A stretch of DNA of 64,000 nt from contig DIYL01000049.1 in the NCBI GenBank assembly GCA_002428985.1, positions 8,546 through 72,545 on the forward strand, written 5' to 3'. Within the stretch, counting starts at the first letter, position 1. Each line of letters opens with the position of its first letter. The DNA comes from Anaerolineales bacterium UBA6055. Its GTDB lineage: Bacteria > Chloroflexota > Anaerolineae > Aggregatilineales > Phototrophicaceae. Of the stretch, positions 44,994 through 54,042 are shown in pieces. The notes under the pieces are model-generated. The model had not been told where the DNA came from. It saw only the letters and a list, made by a program, of their open reading frames with translations, and ran no database searches. Made by a program: the position numbers and the translations under genes.

Positions 44994-46462
44994 TTATTGG
45001 ATTGCTCCAATCGGTCAAAAATATCCGACATCGCAAATACCTTCCATGCTCTCACATTACGCGCCCATAGATATTGTCCATCAGCCGAAAACTCAAGCAA
45101 ATAACCATCTGTGTTCAAACGGTAAAGTGGATAATAGACATTATCATCACGAGCTTGCCAGATTGTGACATGTCGCTCAGATGTAATATAAGTTGACAAA
45201 AGACCAGATGTTTGATTTCTTAATGCAACAATCGGATATCCATATGTCGGGTCATAATATGTTTGGCGATTGTAAGGACATAGATAGCCAGCTAATGTAA
45301 AATGTATCTCTTCTGTATCATTATGGATAATACTTAGTGTTCTATCCCTATCACCATTACATGTGATACGAAATGATATTGCCCACGATGGTGTTGCTTC
45401 GATTGGTCTTGACTCATAATCAATTTGAACAGGATCTATTTGTATTGGAATAGATGCTCCGCCAATAAGAGTGCCCACATCGATATGGTCAGGTAACCAC
45501 CCGATACATGGTGGACGATCCCAAGAACAATATCCTAGCTCTCTCCAGAGTTCACCATTGCTATTTGTGACACCCAATACGGCTTCATCACAGCCTCCAC
45601 CTGCCCGCAATGTGCCCCTGACGACAATGATATGTTGTTCATCTTCTGTCCAGATATAGTCCGCACAGACTATCCCTTGTGTATGACGGGGCAAATCAAT
45701 TGTACGACCTGTTTCTGTATCGGTTAATTTTCCTCGTTCAGTGAGATAACGCTCGCTGGGTGATACATCATATCCAACCCACAGATAGTCATGGGCAATA
45801 AGGTCAAATCCATTACGTCTTATATCAGGATATTCTTCACGAGATATTGGCTCGCGCAATGTTGTGCCATCAAATTTCATAGTAACGCGAAAATAGCCTC
45901 GTTCAATTAGTGGCCCGCCGATATAAAACTGAACCTGCTCGTTTGCGACATCCCATGTTAATGTATGCCACCAACCACAAGCTTCACTATTTGACGCACC
46001 AAACTCGGCTAATATTTTGTCTTCATTTACATCATAGAGCCAATAGAATGCATTTATACCACATGTCTGTCCGCCACCAACAATTAAGAGAATATCTTCG
46101 CCAGTAGAAGCCCACTCCATATGATATGCGTTGCCAAGGCCTAAACGGTTAAGTATGCGTTCACCATTGGCTGTCATCACAAATGCACCGCGTGTTTGTC
46201 TGTGATATGTGGTATACACTACCCCGTATCCTGCAAAAAACTTCCCTGATGGCGACCAACCCGGTCCACCAATACCTGTCATACCTGCTGGAATGATATC
46301 TGCACCGATATGGTGGCTATCTGTGCCATCAGCGCGTTCGATAATAATGCCACCCAACATGCGGGAATAGTAATATAGATATGGTGGTTTGATTTCATCG
46401 GCTTCGACTGTTAACCAGCCCATCATACAGATTAAAACTATCAGGATAAGTTTCAACTTCAT
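44990..46462 (-). CDS. Secreted beta-propeller-like protein, copy 1
   Basis: About 490 residues from Met 46462 (MKLKLILIVLICMMGWLTVEA), a signal peptide. It then has YLYYYSRMLGGIIIERADG, GIGGPGWSPSGKFFAGYG and a terminal YLLEFSADGQYLWARNV, i.e. PD40/WD40-type strands. Its start overlaps the stop of the upstream paralogue by 4 bp (ATGA), so the two are co-translated. Confidence 0.7.
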   Translation of the reverse strand: MKLKLILIVLICMMGWLTVEADEIKPPYLYYYSRMLGGIIIERADGTDSHHIGADIIPAGMTGIGGPGWSPSGKFFAGYGVVYTTYHRQTRGAFVMTANGERILNRLGLGNAYHMEWASTGEDILLIVGGGQTCGINAFYWLYDVNEDKILAEFGASNSEACGWWHTLTWDVANEQVQFYIGGPLIERGYFRVTMKFDGTTLREPISREEYPDIRRNGFDLIAHDYLWVGYDVSPSERYLTERGKLTDTETGRTIDLPRHTQGIVCADYIWTEDEQHIIVVRGTLRAGGGCDEAVLGVTNSNGELWRELGYCSWDRPPCIGWLPDHIDVGTLIGGASIPIQIDPVQIDYESRPIEATPSWAISFRITCNGDRDRTLSIIHNDTEEIHFTLAGYLCPYNRQTYYDPTYGYPIVALRNQTSGLLSTYITSERHVTIWQARDDNVYYPLYRLNTDGYLLEFSADGQYLWARNVRAWKVFAMSDIFDRLEQSNN

Positions 46463-47919
46463 GGTGAGTTGACTTCTATCTGTTCCAAAATATCTGCTAC
46501 AGCGAATACCTTCCAACCTACTACATTACGTGCCCGTAAATATTGCCCATCCTCTGTGAATTCAAGCTCGTAACCATAAGTATTTAGCCTGAGTACGGGT
46601 TTGTACGAATCAATATGTGGGATCCAGATTGTCACATAGGGTTCACGCTCATGGAAAGTTGCTAGCATATTACGAGTCATTTCTTCTGCAAGAACAATTG
46701 GAAGCCCTAGCTCAGTAGAATTATCTTGTGTGGTATATGGACAGTCTTCCCGCATAAGAAAGTACGTTCGTTCTGTTCTATCACTTGATACTGTCATGGT
46801 ATAGAGATTAGTACAAAATAAGCGTAAATTTACATCATCTTCGTAGATGCCGAAGCGTATGTCGTCTGTATAAACAATCTCAATAGGGTCAAGTTGAACG
46901 GCATAGGTTGATCCAGATGGCAACATATCTAAGCTTACTTGCTCAGGTAACCACCCTACACACGCATTTCCCCATGAGCAACCACCCAATTCACGCCATA
47001 GTTCACCTTTGTTATCGGTTACGCCGATAACATTACCACCGCATCCACCACCTGCTACGATTGTTCCTGTGAGAGTAATTATATAGGTTTCATCATAATT
47101 CCAGATATAATCACGACAACTTGTTCCCTGTGAATGGCTTGGTAATTCGGTTTGTATACCTGTCTCGATATTCGTCAGAATAGATGGTAGATGACCCAGT
47201 ACTTCGTATTTTTCCTGTGGTGATACATCAGCACCTGTGTATCTATTACGTCTTTCATCAGTTTGTGGGATGAAAGGTATTGGCACATATTCTTCAGTAG
47301 TGACGGGAGAACGCAAGACAGTCCCATCGAATTTTAGTGTAATGTAATATGGTTTGAGGTTATATAGTTCCGGAGCAATATAAAAACTTAACTGCTCATT
47401 TGGAACATCCCACTGAATCGGACTTGCATTAAGCGACCCAAGATGCGTTCCATAATCAACACGTAATTGCTGTGCCTCCACATCCCACAACCAATAAAAT
47501 GTTTGAGATATATTATTTGTTCCTATGATAAGCAGAAGGTTTTCATCGGTCGGTGCCCATTCCATTTGTATTTGGTTCGTGGGCACGCCTCCTAACCAAT
47601 TTGTCACTTCATCTCCATTTGTATCAATAATTATTGGTGTTGTGTTTTTGATTGAATATAAACTGTGTTGGACACCATATCCTGCAAAATACTTTCCTGA
47701 TGGCGACCAACCCGGTCCACCAATACCTGTCATACCTGCTGGAATGACATCTGCACCGATATGACGGCTATCTATGCCATCAGCGCGTTCGATAATAATG
47801 CCACCCAACATGCGGGAATAGTAATATAGATATGGTGGTTTGATTTCATCGGCTTTAACCGTTGGTAATCCAATCACACAAATTAGCACTAAGAGAATAT
47901 AACGAGGCAGTTTGATCAT
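46459..47919 (-). CDS. Secreted beta-propeller-like protein, copy 2
   Basis: 486 residues. Signal peptide MIKLPRYILLVLICVIGLPTVKA, then the same N-terminal block as copy 1 (YLYYYSRMLGGIIIERADG, GIGGPGWSPSGKYFAGYG). DNA over about 185 bp of the 5' part is roughly 95% identical between copies, but the remaining proteins share only moderate similarity. Both have a C-W-x-G-W-L-P-x-x segment. The function is unknown. Confidence 0.7.
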   Translation of the reverse strand: MIKLPRYILLVLICVIGLPTVKADEIKPPYLYYYSRMLGGIIIERADGIDSRHIGADVIPAGMTGIGGPGWSPSGKYFAGYGVQHSLYSIKNTTPIIIDTNGDEVTNWLGGVPTNQIQMEWAPTDENLLLIIGTNNISQTFYWLWDVEAQQLRVDYGTHLGSLNASPIQWDVPNEQLSFYIAPELYNLKPYYITLKFDGTVLRSPVTTEEYVPIPFIPQTDERRNRYTGADVSPQEKYEVLGHLPSILTNIETGIQTELPSHSQGTSCRDYIWNYDETYIITLTGTIVAGGGCGGNVIGVTDNKGELWRELGGCSWGNACVGWLPEQVSLDMLPSGSTYAVQLDPIEIVYTDDIRFGIYEDDVNLRLFCTNLYTMTVSSDRTERTYFLMREDCPYTTQDNSTELGLPIVLAEEMTRNMLATFHEREPYVTIWIPHIDSYKPVLRLNTYGYELEFTEDGQYLRARNVVGWKVFAVADILEQIEVNSP

Positions 47920-48032
47920 AACGAAAGTCCACAGAGTGATAGGTTGCTCTATAAATCCTACAATATCAAACTGTAGCTGTACTTACCTGACGCGTACCCT
48001 ATGCATGTCCAACTATCATAATCGAGTAAAGT

Positions 48033-48209
48033 CTATGATTGTCGCCAGCGATTAACCACATTACCACTTTCAGTATATTGCATCGAAAATGCCCGATGTA
48101 CATCAAGTTCAAAGAGGATATATTTTGTCCCGAATTGGTTGCGTCGGTCAGGATGAATGAGTAACCAATCCTCGAGATTGGTGCAGATTACGTCATGTTT
48201 TTGTCCCAA
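48033..48209 (-). CDS. Possible small protein after photolyase
   Basis: An open frame overlapping the photolyase end by 17 bp. It would encode NLEDWLLIHPDRRNQFG and FELDVHRAFSMQYTES. The only nearby start is TTG 48209, with no ribosome site. It may be real and coupled to the photolyase, or a chance frame. Confidence 0.35.
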   Translation of the reverse strand: MGQKHDVICTNLEDWLLIHPDRRNQFGTKYILFELDVHRAFSMQYTESGNVVNRWRQS

Positions 48210-49722
48210 AACGACGCGGTCCTTTTCTGCTACCGTGGCGTTCAACGACTTTTTGTGCCTCAGCTTTGACATCATCACGTTTGCGTAATGCCCAAATTTG
48301 ATCCTTTGCAGATTTTGACGCAGCTTTATGATCAATGATTGGTAAAGGGTAATCCTTTCCAATTAAGCATTTCGCCTCATGTTGGGTCATCGGTGGCATC
48401 GTATGTGGTTCATGGATATATTCAATTGGAACATATGTTAATTCGGGCACCCATTCACGGATAAAAATCCCTTCAGGGTCTTGGTCTTGCGCTTGCTTGA
48501 CAGGGCTATAAACACGCAAGGTATTAATGCCAGTTGCGCCACTTTGCATCTGGCATTGCGAATAGTGAATCCCCGGTTCATAGTCCGTAAATAAACGTGC
48601 CAACCATACAGAGGTCACCTGCCATTTAATCCACAGATGATAACTCGCAAACGACATCAACAACGCCCGCATCCGAAAGTTAATCCAACCCGTTGCTCTC
48701 AAATACCGCACACAGGCGTCAATCATAGGAAATCCGGTCTGACCAGCTTGTAGGGCATTCCAGCGAATGTTTGCATCAGCATCTATTTCTGGGTTATCCC
48801 GCAGGCTATCATATTGTGGAACAAAACTTTCAAATTCAATGCGGGGTTCATCTTCCAGTTTCTGGATGAAGTGGTCGCGCCATGCAATCCGTGATTCAAA
48901 GGCTTTCATAGCTTGCTTAAAGTTACCATCAAGTGACGCATAGGCATCTGTTGGCATAGTATACAGTCCATCACGACGTGCTTTAACCGCATTATAGACT
49001 TGTCTTAAGGACAGGGTTCCATAAGCTAGATGTGTACTCAAACGGGAGCAACTATCAGGTGCAGTTAAAGGGCTCGACATATCGCGATGATAAGTCGCTC
49101 CGCGTGCTTGTAAAAATGTATGTAAGACATGATGAGCTTCAATTTCGCCCCCATGCTGACGATACTCAATCCCCTCATCACGGATGCCAAGGTCGTCCCA
49201 TGCTGGAATATTACCTTCCTCGATTTCCAATGATATGAGTGTTTTAGGTATAGGTGTAATCGGTATACTTATCTGTTCTGCCCATAAGGTACGTCGTTGA
49301 TTGCGATCGTTTAAGGGGCGAATCACACCATTATTTGGTGTCTCGATAAATGAAATATTCTGTTCCTCACACCAACGTCTGACCGTTATATCCCGTGTAT
49401 ATGTGAGCGCATTGCCAACCTCTTGATGAGCGTGAATCGCACCAATATCGAACTTACCCTGTAACGCCACTAAGGTGTCTATTATCTCACCAACTCTAAC
49501 AATAAGTGGTTGTCCACGATCACGAAGTTGTTCGCGCAGATCAATCAAACAATCAACTACGAAATCATAATGGCGCCGATCATAATCTGGTGCATGGATG
49601 ATAGACGGTTCAATGATATATAGGGGCAATACCGCACCATTTTGTACAGCTGTGTAAAGTGGTTGATGATCTTGAATGCGCAGATCACGTTTAAACCAAA
49701 CAATAGTAATCGGTTGTTTCAT
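48193..49722 (-). CDS. Deoxyribodipyrimidine photolyase / cryptochrome-family protein
   Basis: 509 residues. N-terminal Rossmann domain begins ITIVWFKRDLRIQDHQPL (photolyase signature). The FAD domain has SRLSTHLAYGTLSLRQVY, WRDHFIQKLE, ALQAGQTGFPMIDACVRYLRATGWINFRMRALLMSF and YEPGIHYSQCQMQSGATGINTLRVYSPVKQ. The sequence RIAWRDHF and QCQMQSG place it near the cryptochrome/photolyase group in Gram-positive and Chloroflexi genomes. Light-driven repair of UV dimers is the known family role. It is 3 bp downstream of the gene at 49726. Confidence 0.9.
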   Translation of the reverse strand: MKQPITIVWFKRDLRIQDHQPLYTAVQNGAVLPLYIIEPSIIHAPDYDRRHYDFVVDCLIDLREQLRDRGQPLIVRVGEIIDTLVALQGKFDIGAIHAHQEVGNALTYTRDITVRRWCEEQNISFIETPNNGVIRPLNDRNQRRTLWAEQISIPITPIPKTLISLEIEEGNIPAWDDLGIRDEGIEYRQHGGEIEAHHVLHTFLQARGATYHRDMSSPLTAPDSCSRLSTHLAYGTLSLRQVYNAVKARRDGLYTMPTDAYASLDGNFKQAMKAFESRIAWRDHFIQKLEDEPRIEFESFVPQYDSLRDNPEIDADANIRWNALQAGQTGFPMIDACVRYLRATGWINFRMRALLMSFASYHLWIKWQVTSVWLARLFTDYEPGIHYSQCQMQSGATGINTLRVYSPVKQAQDQDPEGIFIREWVPELTYVPIEYIHEPHTMPPMTQHEAKCLIGKDYPLPIIDHKAASKSAKDQIWALRKRDDVKAEAQKVVERHGSRKGPRRFGTKT

Positions 49723-49725
49723 GGA

Positions 49726-50259
49726 TTAGATGTTATCTTCTGGTATATGGAAGACAATTAGCTCAACCGAAAGCACTCGCTTGCGGTAGGGTACATAGTA
49801 AACAGCGAGTGTCATATTATCGCGCAAGAGGTTAAATTGATGGCGTTTTAACTCAAAATTGCGTCCGTCAAGATGAAGAAAGAGCCCACCGTAACGATCG
49901 GTGCGTTCATCTAATTTAGCAACACCTGTAGCAACAGAGGTCGTTAGTGTTGACATGATGCGCCATGCTCTTACAATTACACCAATCGCCCCAATTAAAG
50001 CCATAATCAGTAAAATACCCAGGCATTGGGTTGCGATTGCCGTTGGTGCTTCGGCACGAAATATCGAATAGATGATTCCAGTAGCCAGCCAAAATGCAAT
50101 AGCACTTAGCATCGTCGGAACACGATCCAACCATAAACGGCGACGTTGTATCTGGCTGAGTTGTCCGGCACGGTTGAGTTTGATCTCGTCTTCTGTCACC
50201 CGAAACGCTGCCAGCCAGAATGGGTTTGGTTGTAGGTAGTGATAGTGTTTATCAGTCAT
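49726..50259 (-). CDS. Two-helix membrane protein
   Basis: 177 residues. Helices MLSAIAFWLATGIIYSIF and CLGILLIMALIGAIGVIV, then a soluble C-terminus of beta type (GGLFLHLDGRNFELKRHQF, LAVYYVPYRKRVLSVEL). The family was not recognised. It lies 3 bp upstream of the photolyase start, so they share a transcript. Confidence 0.6.
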   Translation of the reverse strand: MTDKHYHYLQPNPFWLAAFRVTEDEIKLNRAGQLSQIQRRRLWLDRVPTMLSAIAFWLATGIIYSIFRAEAPTAIATQCLGILLIMALIGAIGVIVRAWRIMSTLTTSVATGVAKLDERTDRYGGLFLHLDGRNFELKRHQFNLLRDNMTLAVYYVPYRKRVLSVELIVFHIPEDNI

Positions 50260-50293
50260 AAAACTAGTCTAGCATCGGCATAACAGACAAACG

Positions 50294-51190
50294 TTAGAGC
50301 ACACCTTTGATATGCATTAAATCTTCAAGTGCATTAATCACATCACGTTGTGTATAAACTACACGCATATAGACGTTGATCTTAATCAAATTTGAAATCG
50401 CTTTGCGTAGAGCATTGCCTTCGTCAACATATTGATCAAGCAATAAATCGCGTTCGACAGGAGCAGGATTTTTTGGCGCGAGGAAGACAGGGTTGCCTTT
50501 TTCATCACGCGAGTCACTATCACCAGCAAAGTTAACAATAACACGATGACCTGATGCCGCTTTTTCTACAGCTTCAAAAATATCAGCAGCGTGCATACGG
50601 TATGGTGTTACTTCGATGTCCGCGACTGCCCCTTTAGAACTAAATGTAACTGTCAGTGTACCGAGGTCTTTAGCAAAACGCATCAGATACTTACGCATCC
50701 GGTTCGCATTCTTGACCATTTCATTATAATGCGCGTTTTTGGCAGTTTCGCTTTTCTGAATACCATCAGGGACAAACAATGGGAACCCCTCTTTGCTGTG
50801 GTCGGGGATAATGTCGATCCCATCTTTGCCATCAGAAAAGAAGATAATGATTGCATGATCCTCTATAATTTCATCCATTGCAATTTCAAGACTAGCAGCA
50901 GCCCCAAATGTACGTGGCGAAATTTCATATAAACTGACCAGTGATTGTTTACGGGCTTCCATTTCCAGTATATGGTCAATTTCAAACTGGTACTCCCGCC
51001 CGTGGGTATCAGGATGGATTTGCGGATCATAAAAGCGAATATTCTTTTCTGTTAACCAATCATTGATGTCATCGCGTTCTTTATTACGGAGCAAACTACC
51101 CTCCGCATCACGAATGTTACACGACCCACCAGAAAACACTCGAATATCGTGCATTTCCGATAAGTTTGATGCGAGTTTCCACCGTAACAT
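50294..51190 (-). CDS. Nucleoside-deoxyribosyltransferase-like protein (TIR-like fold)
   Basis: About 298 residues from Met 51190 (AAGGGTG upstream). It starts IRVFSGGSCNIRDAEGSLLRNKERDDINDWLTEKNIRFYDPQIHP, a NDT-like nucleotide-binding start, then LEIAMDEIIEDHAIIIFFSDGKDGIDI. A cytoplasmic enzyme is expected; the substrate is unknown. Distant resemblance to YtoQ (9684) and to TIR/NDT domains. The DNA upstream (51191-51451) leads divergently to the repeat-peptide gene. Confidence 0.5.
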   Translation of the reverse strand: MLRWKLASNLSEMHDIRVFSGGSCNIRDAEGSLLRNKERDDINDWLTEKNIRFYDPQIHPDTHGREYQFEIDHILEMEARKQSLVSLYEISPRTFGAAASLEIAMDEIIEDHAIIIFFSDGKDGIDIIPDHSKEGFPLFVPDGIQKSETAKNAHYNEMVKNANRMRKYLMRFAKDLGTLTVTFSSKGAVADIEVTPYRMHAADIFEAVEKAASGHRVIVNFAGDSDSRDEKGNPVFLAPKNPAPVERDLLLDQYVDEGNALRKAISNLIKINVYMRVVYTQRDVINALEDLMHIKGVL

Positions 51191-51350
51191 ATTTTTACAC
51201 CCTTTATTTAGTCTTATGCGTAATTGTCTAACCAGTATACCGCTATCTTGCGTTTGTTGATAATTGAAATATGTCTGATAATATCCCGCTGCTGATCCCA
51301 CATCTTATTAATTGATAAATTACAATAAGATAACAAATTATTACATAAGT

Positions 51351-51383
51351 TGTCCGAAATCTGTCCAATATTTGTCCAAAACC
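51351..51383 (+). promoter_or_regulatory. Triple 11-bp phased direct repeat (operator)
   Basis: TGTCC at 51351, 51362 and 51373, each followed by purine-A-T-type bases. The exact 11-bp period is that of OmpR/PhoB-family response-regulator sites. It lies about 70 bp upstream of the start of the repeat-peptide gene. Confidence 0.55.
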
Positions 51384-51451
51384 GACTGACTCCAATTGCG
51401 AAAAATGAGACGCTAGAAGTGTCGAAAACATTAGCTTTTAGGAGTTTCACA

Positions 51452-51607
51452 ATGAAGAATTTAGGTCCAGGTAACGGTACACATCCACCTCGCAAATTGG
51501 GTCCAGGTAACGGTACACACCCACCTCGTAAGTTAGGACCAGGTAACGGTACACACCCACCTCGTAAGTTGGGGCCTGGTAATGGTACACACCCACCACG
51601 CATCTAA
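51452..51607 (+). CDS. Small repeat peptide, four copies of a 12-residue unit
   Basis: 51 residues: MKN followed by four units LGPGNGTHPPRK (the last ends RI). It has ribosome site AGGAG 7 nt before ATG 51452, its own terminator at 51636 and an ordered upstream operator, so it looks like a real gene. The units differ mainly at synonymous third positions (GGT/GGA/GGG, CAT/CAC, CGC/CGT, AAA/AAG), so the protein repeat is conserved by selection. The unit could be a cleaved peptide or a metal/anion-binding motif (Gly, His, Arg). No modification enzyme lies beside it. I do not know this family. Confidence 0.65.
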   Translation: MKNLGPGNGTHPPRKLGPGNGTHPPRKLGPGNGTHPPRKLGPGNGTHPPRI

Positions 51608-51635
51608 ATCCTATAGATGATGTATATCAGAAAAC

Positions 51636-51666
51636 GCCCGTTGTATAGCGGGCTTTTCTTTTTCTA
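51636..51666 (+). terminator. Terminator of repeat-peptide gene
   Basis: GCCCG-TTGTATAG-CGGGC followed by TTTTCTTTTT. Confidence 0.8.
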
Positions 51667-51837
51667 AGCAACCTCTGTATGAGTTAAAACCCCATCTCAA
51701 TTAAAAACTTACCCTATTAATTAATTCAGTAATAATAGTCAAATGGTGTCAAACCATATCTTAACAGACTGTTTTTATGAAATTAATCGAATATCGGTTA
51801 GACTTGACAGAGAATAGCTGTGTATAGGAGTACTCAG

Positions 51838-52209
51838 ATGGCAGTACGTTGTTTAGTAGTTGAAGATGAATTTTTTACACGTGATGTACTCTCCTTAACA
51901 CTGCGTCGTGCAAATATAGATGTTGATGTGGTAGAGAGTGGTGCTGCTGCTCTGGAATATCTGCAAACAAACCAGCCGGATGTTGCGCTCATCGATTTAC
52001 ATATGCCCAATATTGACGGATATGATGTGATTAATGCGATTCGTGCGGACAAGCGTCTTCAAAATTTGATCATCATTATCATCACTGCGAACCCCTCTGC
52101 TATCAATACGCCAGAAGCTCAAGCAGCAGATGCGTTCTTATCTAAGCCGTTAGATATTCAACGGGTGGTTGAGGTAATCCGGCAAAAAATACAAGTTCGT
52201 CAATCTTAG
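51838..52209 (+). CDS. Single-domain response regulator
   Basis: 123 residues from ATG 51838 (AGGAG 51826-51830). CheY-like receiver: VVEDEFFTRDV, phospho-acceptor Asp53 (ALIDLHMPNIDGYDVI), ITANPS, FLSKPLD. It is followed 90 bp later by another receiver; no kinase is adjacent. Confidence 0.88.
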   Translation: MAVRCLVVEDEFFTRDVLSLTLRRANIDVDVVESGAAALEYLQTNQPDVALIDLHMPNIDGYDVINAIRADKRLQNLIIIIITANPSAINTPEAQAADAFLSKPLDIQRVVEVIRQKIQVRQS

Positions 52210-52298
52210 TATATTCTTAAATACCTGAATTATATTTTTAAACCGTAACTCTTTGTGTTACCATTACAATAGAATATGTAACGGGGGAATTGTATTAG

Positions 52299-52676
52299 AT
52301 GGATTACCATATTCTTGTGTTGGAGGATGATACATCACTTCTACAATTGTATGGAGTTTATCTTGCGCGCAGTAACTTCAAATTCACCTTAGAAGAATTT
52401 GCAGACAACGCCTTATTGATATTAAAAAAGCAACAGATTGATTTACTGATTGTAGATATTAATCTGAATCAGTCTATGAGTGGGATTGATGTGATTCGTC
52501 ATATCCGGCAGGATCTAGCTAATGAGCATATCAAAGTGCTAATTGCCTCATCGTTCCCAGAACGCTACAGTCACCTTGACTTGAATATCACAGGCGCATT
52601 GACTAAACCAATCAAATATCGTGAGTTAATCGACGCAGTCAATACGATCTTATGCCCTAAGTCGCTCTCGAATTAG
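52299..52676 (+). CDS. Single-domain response regulator
   Basis: 125 residues. Receiver with VLEDDTSLLQL, phospho-acceptor Asp53 (IVDINLNQSMSGIDVI), ASSFPE and LTKPIK. More divergent than the previous receiver. Its stop is adjacent to the stop of the convergent gene at 52677. Confidence 0.85.
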   Translation: MDYHILVLEDDTSLLQLYGVYLARSNFKFTLEEFADNALLILKKQQIDLLIVDINLNQSMSGIDVIRHIRQDLANEHIKVLIASSFPERYSHLDLNITGALTKPIKYRELIDAVNTILCPKSLSN

Positions 52677-53687
52677 TTACCCTTTAACAATACGCTTGGC
52701 AACACGCAACTGAGCCGGGAAAATGGGAAGGAATTCAATTAGATTTTCATAGCGATTGCCGACTTCTTGCAGATAGCGACGCATCACGCTGACTGTGCCC
52801 GGCAAAATTGTCATACCACGCACTTTTTTCTCCATCAGAATATAAGATTTTGCCTCGGCTTTATTCATATAATCTTCAAGGTACATCGCGACTGATGCTG
52901 ATACAAACAACGCGATAAATTGTTCTTCCCACGTCGGGTATTCTGCTTTGAAGTTGTCATTGACTGGCATGTCTTTTTGAGATGCTTGTTCAAGTGCATC
53001 GGGATGTTTATTGAAATATGCTTTTAACAATAAGCGTCCGTATTCCGTCAAAGATGCACGATAAGAATGATTCAGCAAGGTTTCCTCATCGAATGGCCAC
53101 GGAGGACTATCACCCCATGCTAACGGTGGTGGTGTTATCGCGACGAGATCATTACCGACACGAATACCAATATTTTCATCAGCCGGATAAAGCAAATTCG
53201 GCATAAAAATCAAATGCTCATCAAAGTCGCCAACAAACGGTGATAAGAATTCATGATATTTCACAGTTTGGAAAACTTGACTCGCCTGCGCCTCGGCTAG
53301 TGACCAGACGTTATTATCATCCGCCCAATACGTTTGAATTTTTGCCGTTTCATATAAGTCCCAGAGGTTGCTGTTCCAATTTTCTGTAACCCACGGGGGG
53401 AGAGCTTTGATTGCCAACTTATCTGACCAATCGAAGAGCATCGACAGTGTGAATAATGCCTCCAACGGAACATTACGGTCGAGCATAGTTTGTAATCCCT
53501 GTACCGCTGGATGCGAATCATAGCCGTTATCGAGCATATATTTACGAGTCGAGCGGGCGTGGGCGTGCGGTTGATGTCGCTTACGTTGCTGCGCCTTTTC
53601 AGGATGATCTGTTGCAGATAAAGCAACAGACAGGAGGCGAATGCGATCATCGATTTTGACGGTAATATCAGATGTTTGCGTGCTCAT
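52677..53687 (-). CDS. Uncharacterised 336-residue protein
   Basis: It begins DITVKIDDRIRLLSVALSATDHPEKAQQ, followed by a His/Arg-rich stretch and an all-helical body with no membrane segments. The opening 'DxRIxLLSVxLxxxxH' recalls DUF4932-type proteins, but no metallopeptidase motif is seen. The function is unknown. Confidence 0.45.
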   Translation of the reverse strand: MSTQTSDITVKIDDRIRLLSVALSATDHPEKAQQRKRHQPHAHARSTRKYMLDNGYDSHPAVQGLQTMLDRNVPLEALFTLSMLFDWSDKLAIKALPPWVTENWNSNLWDLYETAKIQTYWADDNNVWSLAEAQASQVFQTVKYHEFLSPFVGDFDEHLIFMPNLLYPADENIGIRVGNDLVAITPPPLAWGDSPPWPFDEETLLNHSYRASLTEYGRLLLKAYFNKHPDALEQASQKDMPVNDNFKAEYPTWEEQFIALFVSASVAMYLEDYMNKAEAKSYILMEKKVRGMTILPGTVSVMRRYLQEVGNRYENLIEFLPIFPAQLRVAKRIVKG

Positions 53688-53881
53688 GCAACTTGTCCAG
53701 TTAGGGTATGTTGGTCGATCTTACAGATAGTTTTTGAACTGAATATTAACTTTCTGCTACACGTATTGTAAAGCGCAATTGCATAGGGGGCAAGCGACGG
53801 CATCTTAATTTTTGGCACCGCATCAATGCTATCTGTATGCATTATGCATCATGACGCATCAGGATGATTCGAGACTCCACA

Positions 53882-53910
53882 TAGACCCGCCCGTTATCCC
53901 CCGCTATAAT
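53882..53910 (+). promoter_or_regulatory. Promoter of tRNA-Sec
   Basis: -10 TATAAT (53905-53910) seven bases before the tRNA, with TAGACC (53882-53887) as -35 after a 17-bp spacer. Confidence 0.65.
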
Positions 53911-53917
53911 CCGATGT

Positions 53918-54013
53918 GGGAGTGCATGTATCCCGGTGGATGCCCCAGTCTTCAAAATTGGTGGTCGGTTGCGCAGAGCAGGCGACGGTGGGTTCGACTC
54001 CCATGCATTCCCG
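53918..54013 (+). tRNA. selC: Selenocysteine tRNA, anticodon TCA
   Basis: 96 nt. All hallmarks of tRNA-Sec fold by eye: 8-bp acceptor stem (GGGAGTGC with GCATTCCC), 6-bp D stem (GTATCC/GGATGC) with a CGGT loop, anticodon stem CCAGT/ATTGG with loop CTTCAAA carrying TCA, a long variable arm, and a 5-bp T stem (GTGGG/CCCAT) with loop TTCGACT, giving the 8+5 geometry of bacterial tRNA-Sec. The discriminator is G and CCA is not encoded. A Tn7-like element starts 24 bp downstream. It implies that the host makes selenoproteins. Confidence 0.92.
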
Positions 54014-54042
54014 TCCTCAAGACAACACATCTGCCAATGTGA

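Noticed and set aside
51214..51603. Minus-strand frame with GGCVPLPGPN repeats
   Set aside because: Antisense shadow of the four-repeat gene on the plus strand, which has the ribosome site and terminator.
51804..51830. Promoter TTGACA before the receiver gene at 51838
   Set aside because: TTGACA is present, but no -10 lies at 16-18 bp; the TATAGG is only 13 bp away and overlaps the ribosome site.
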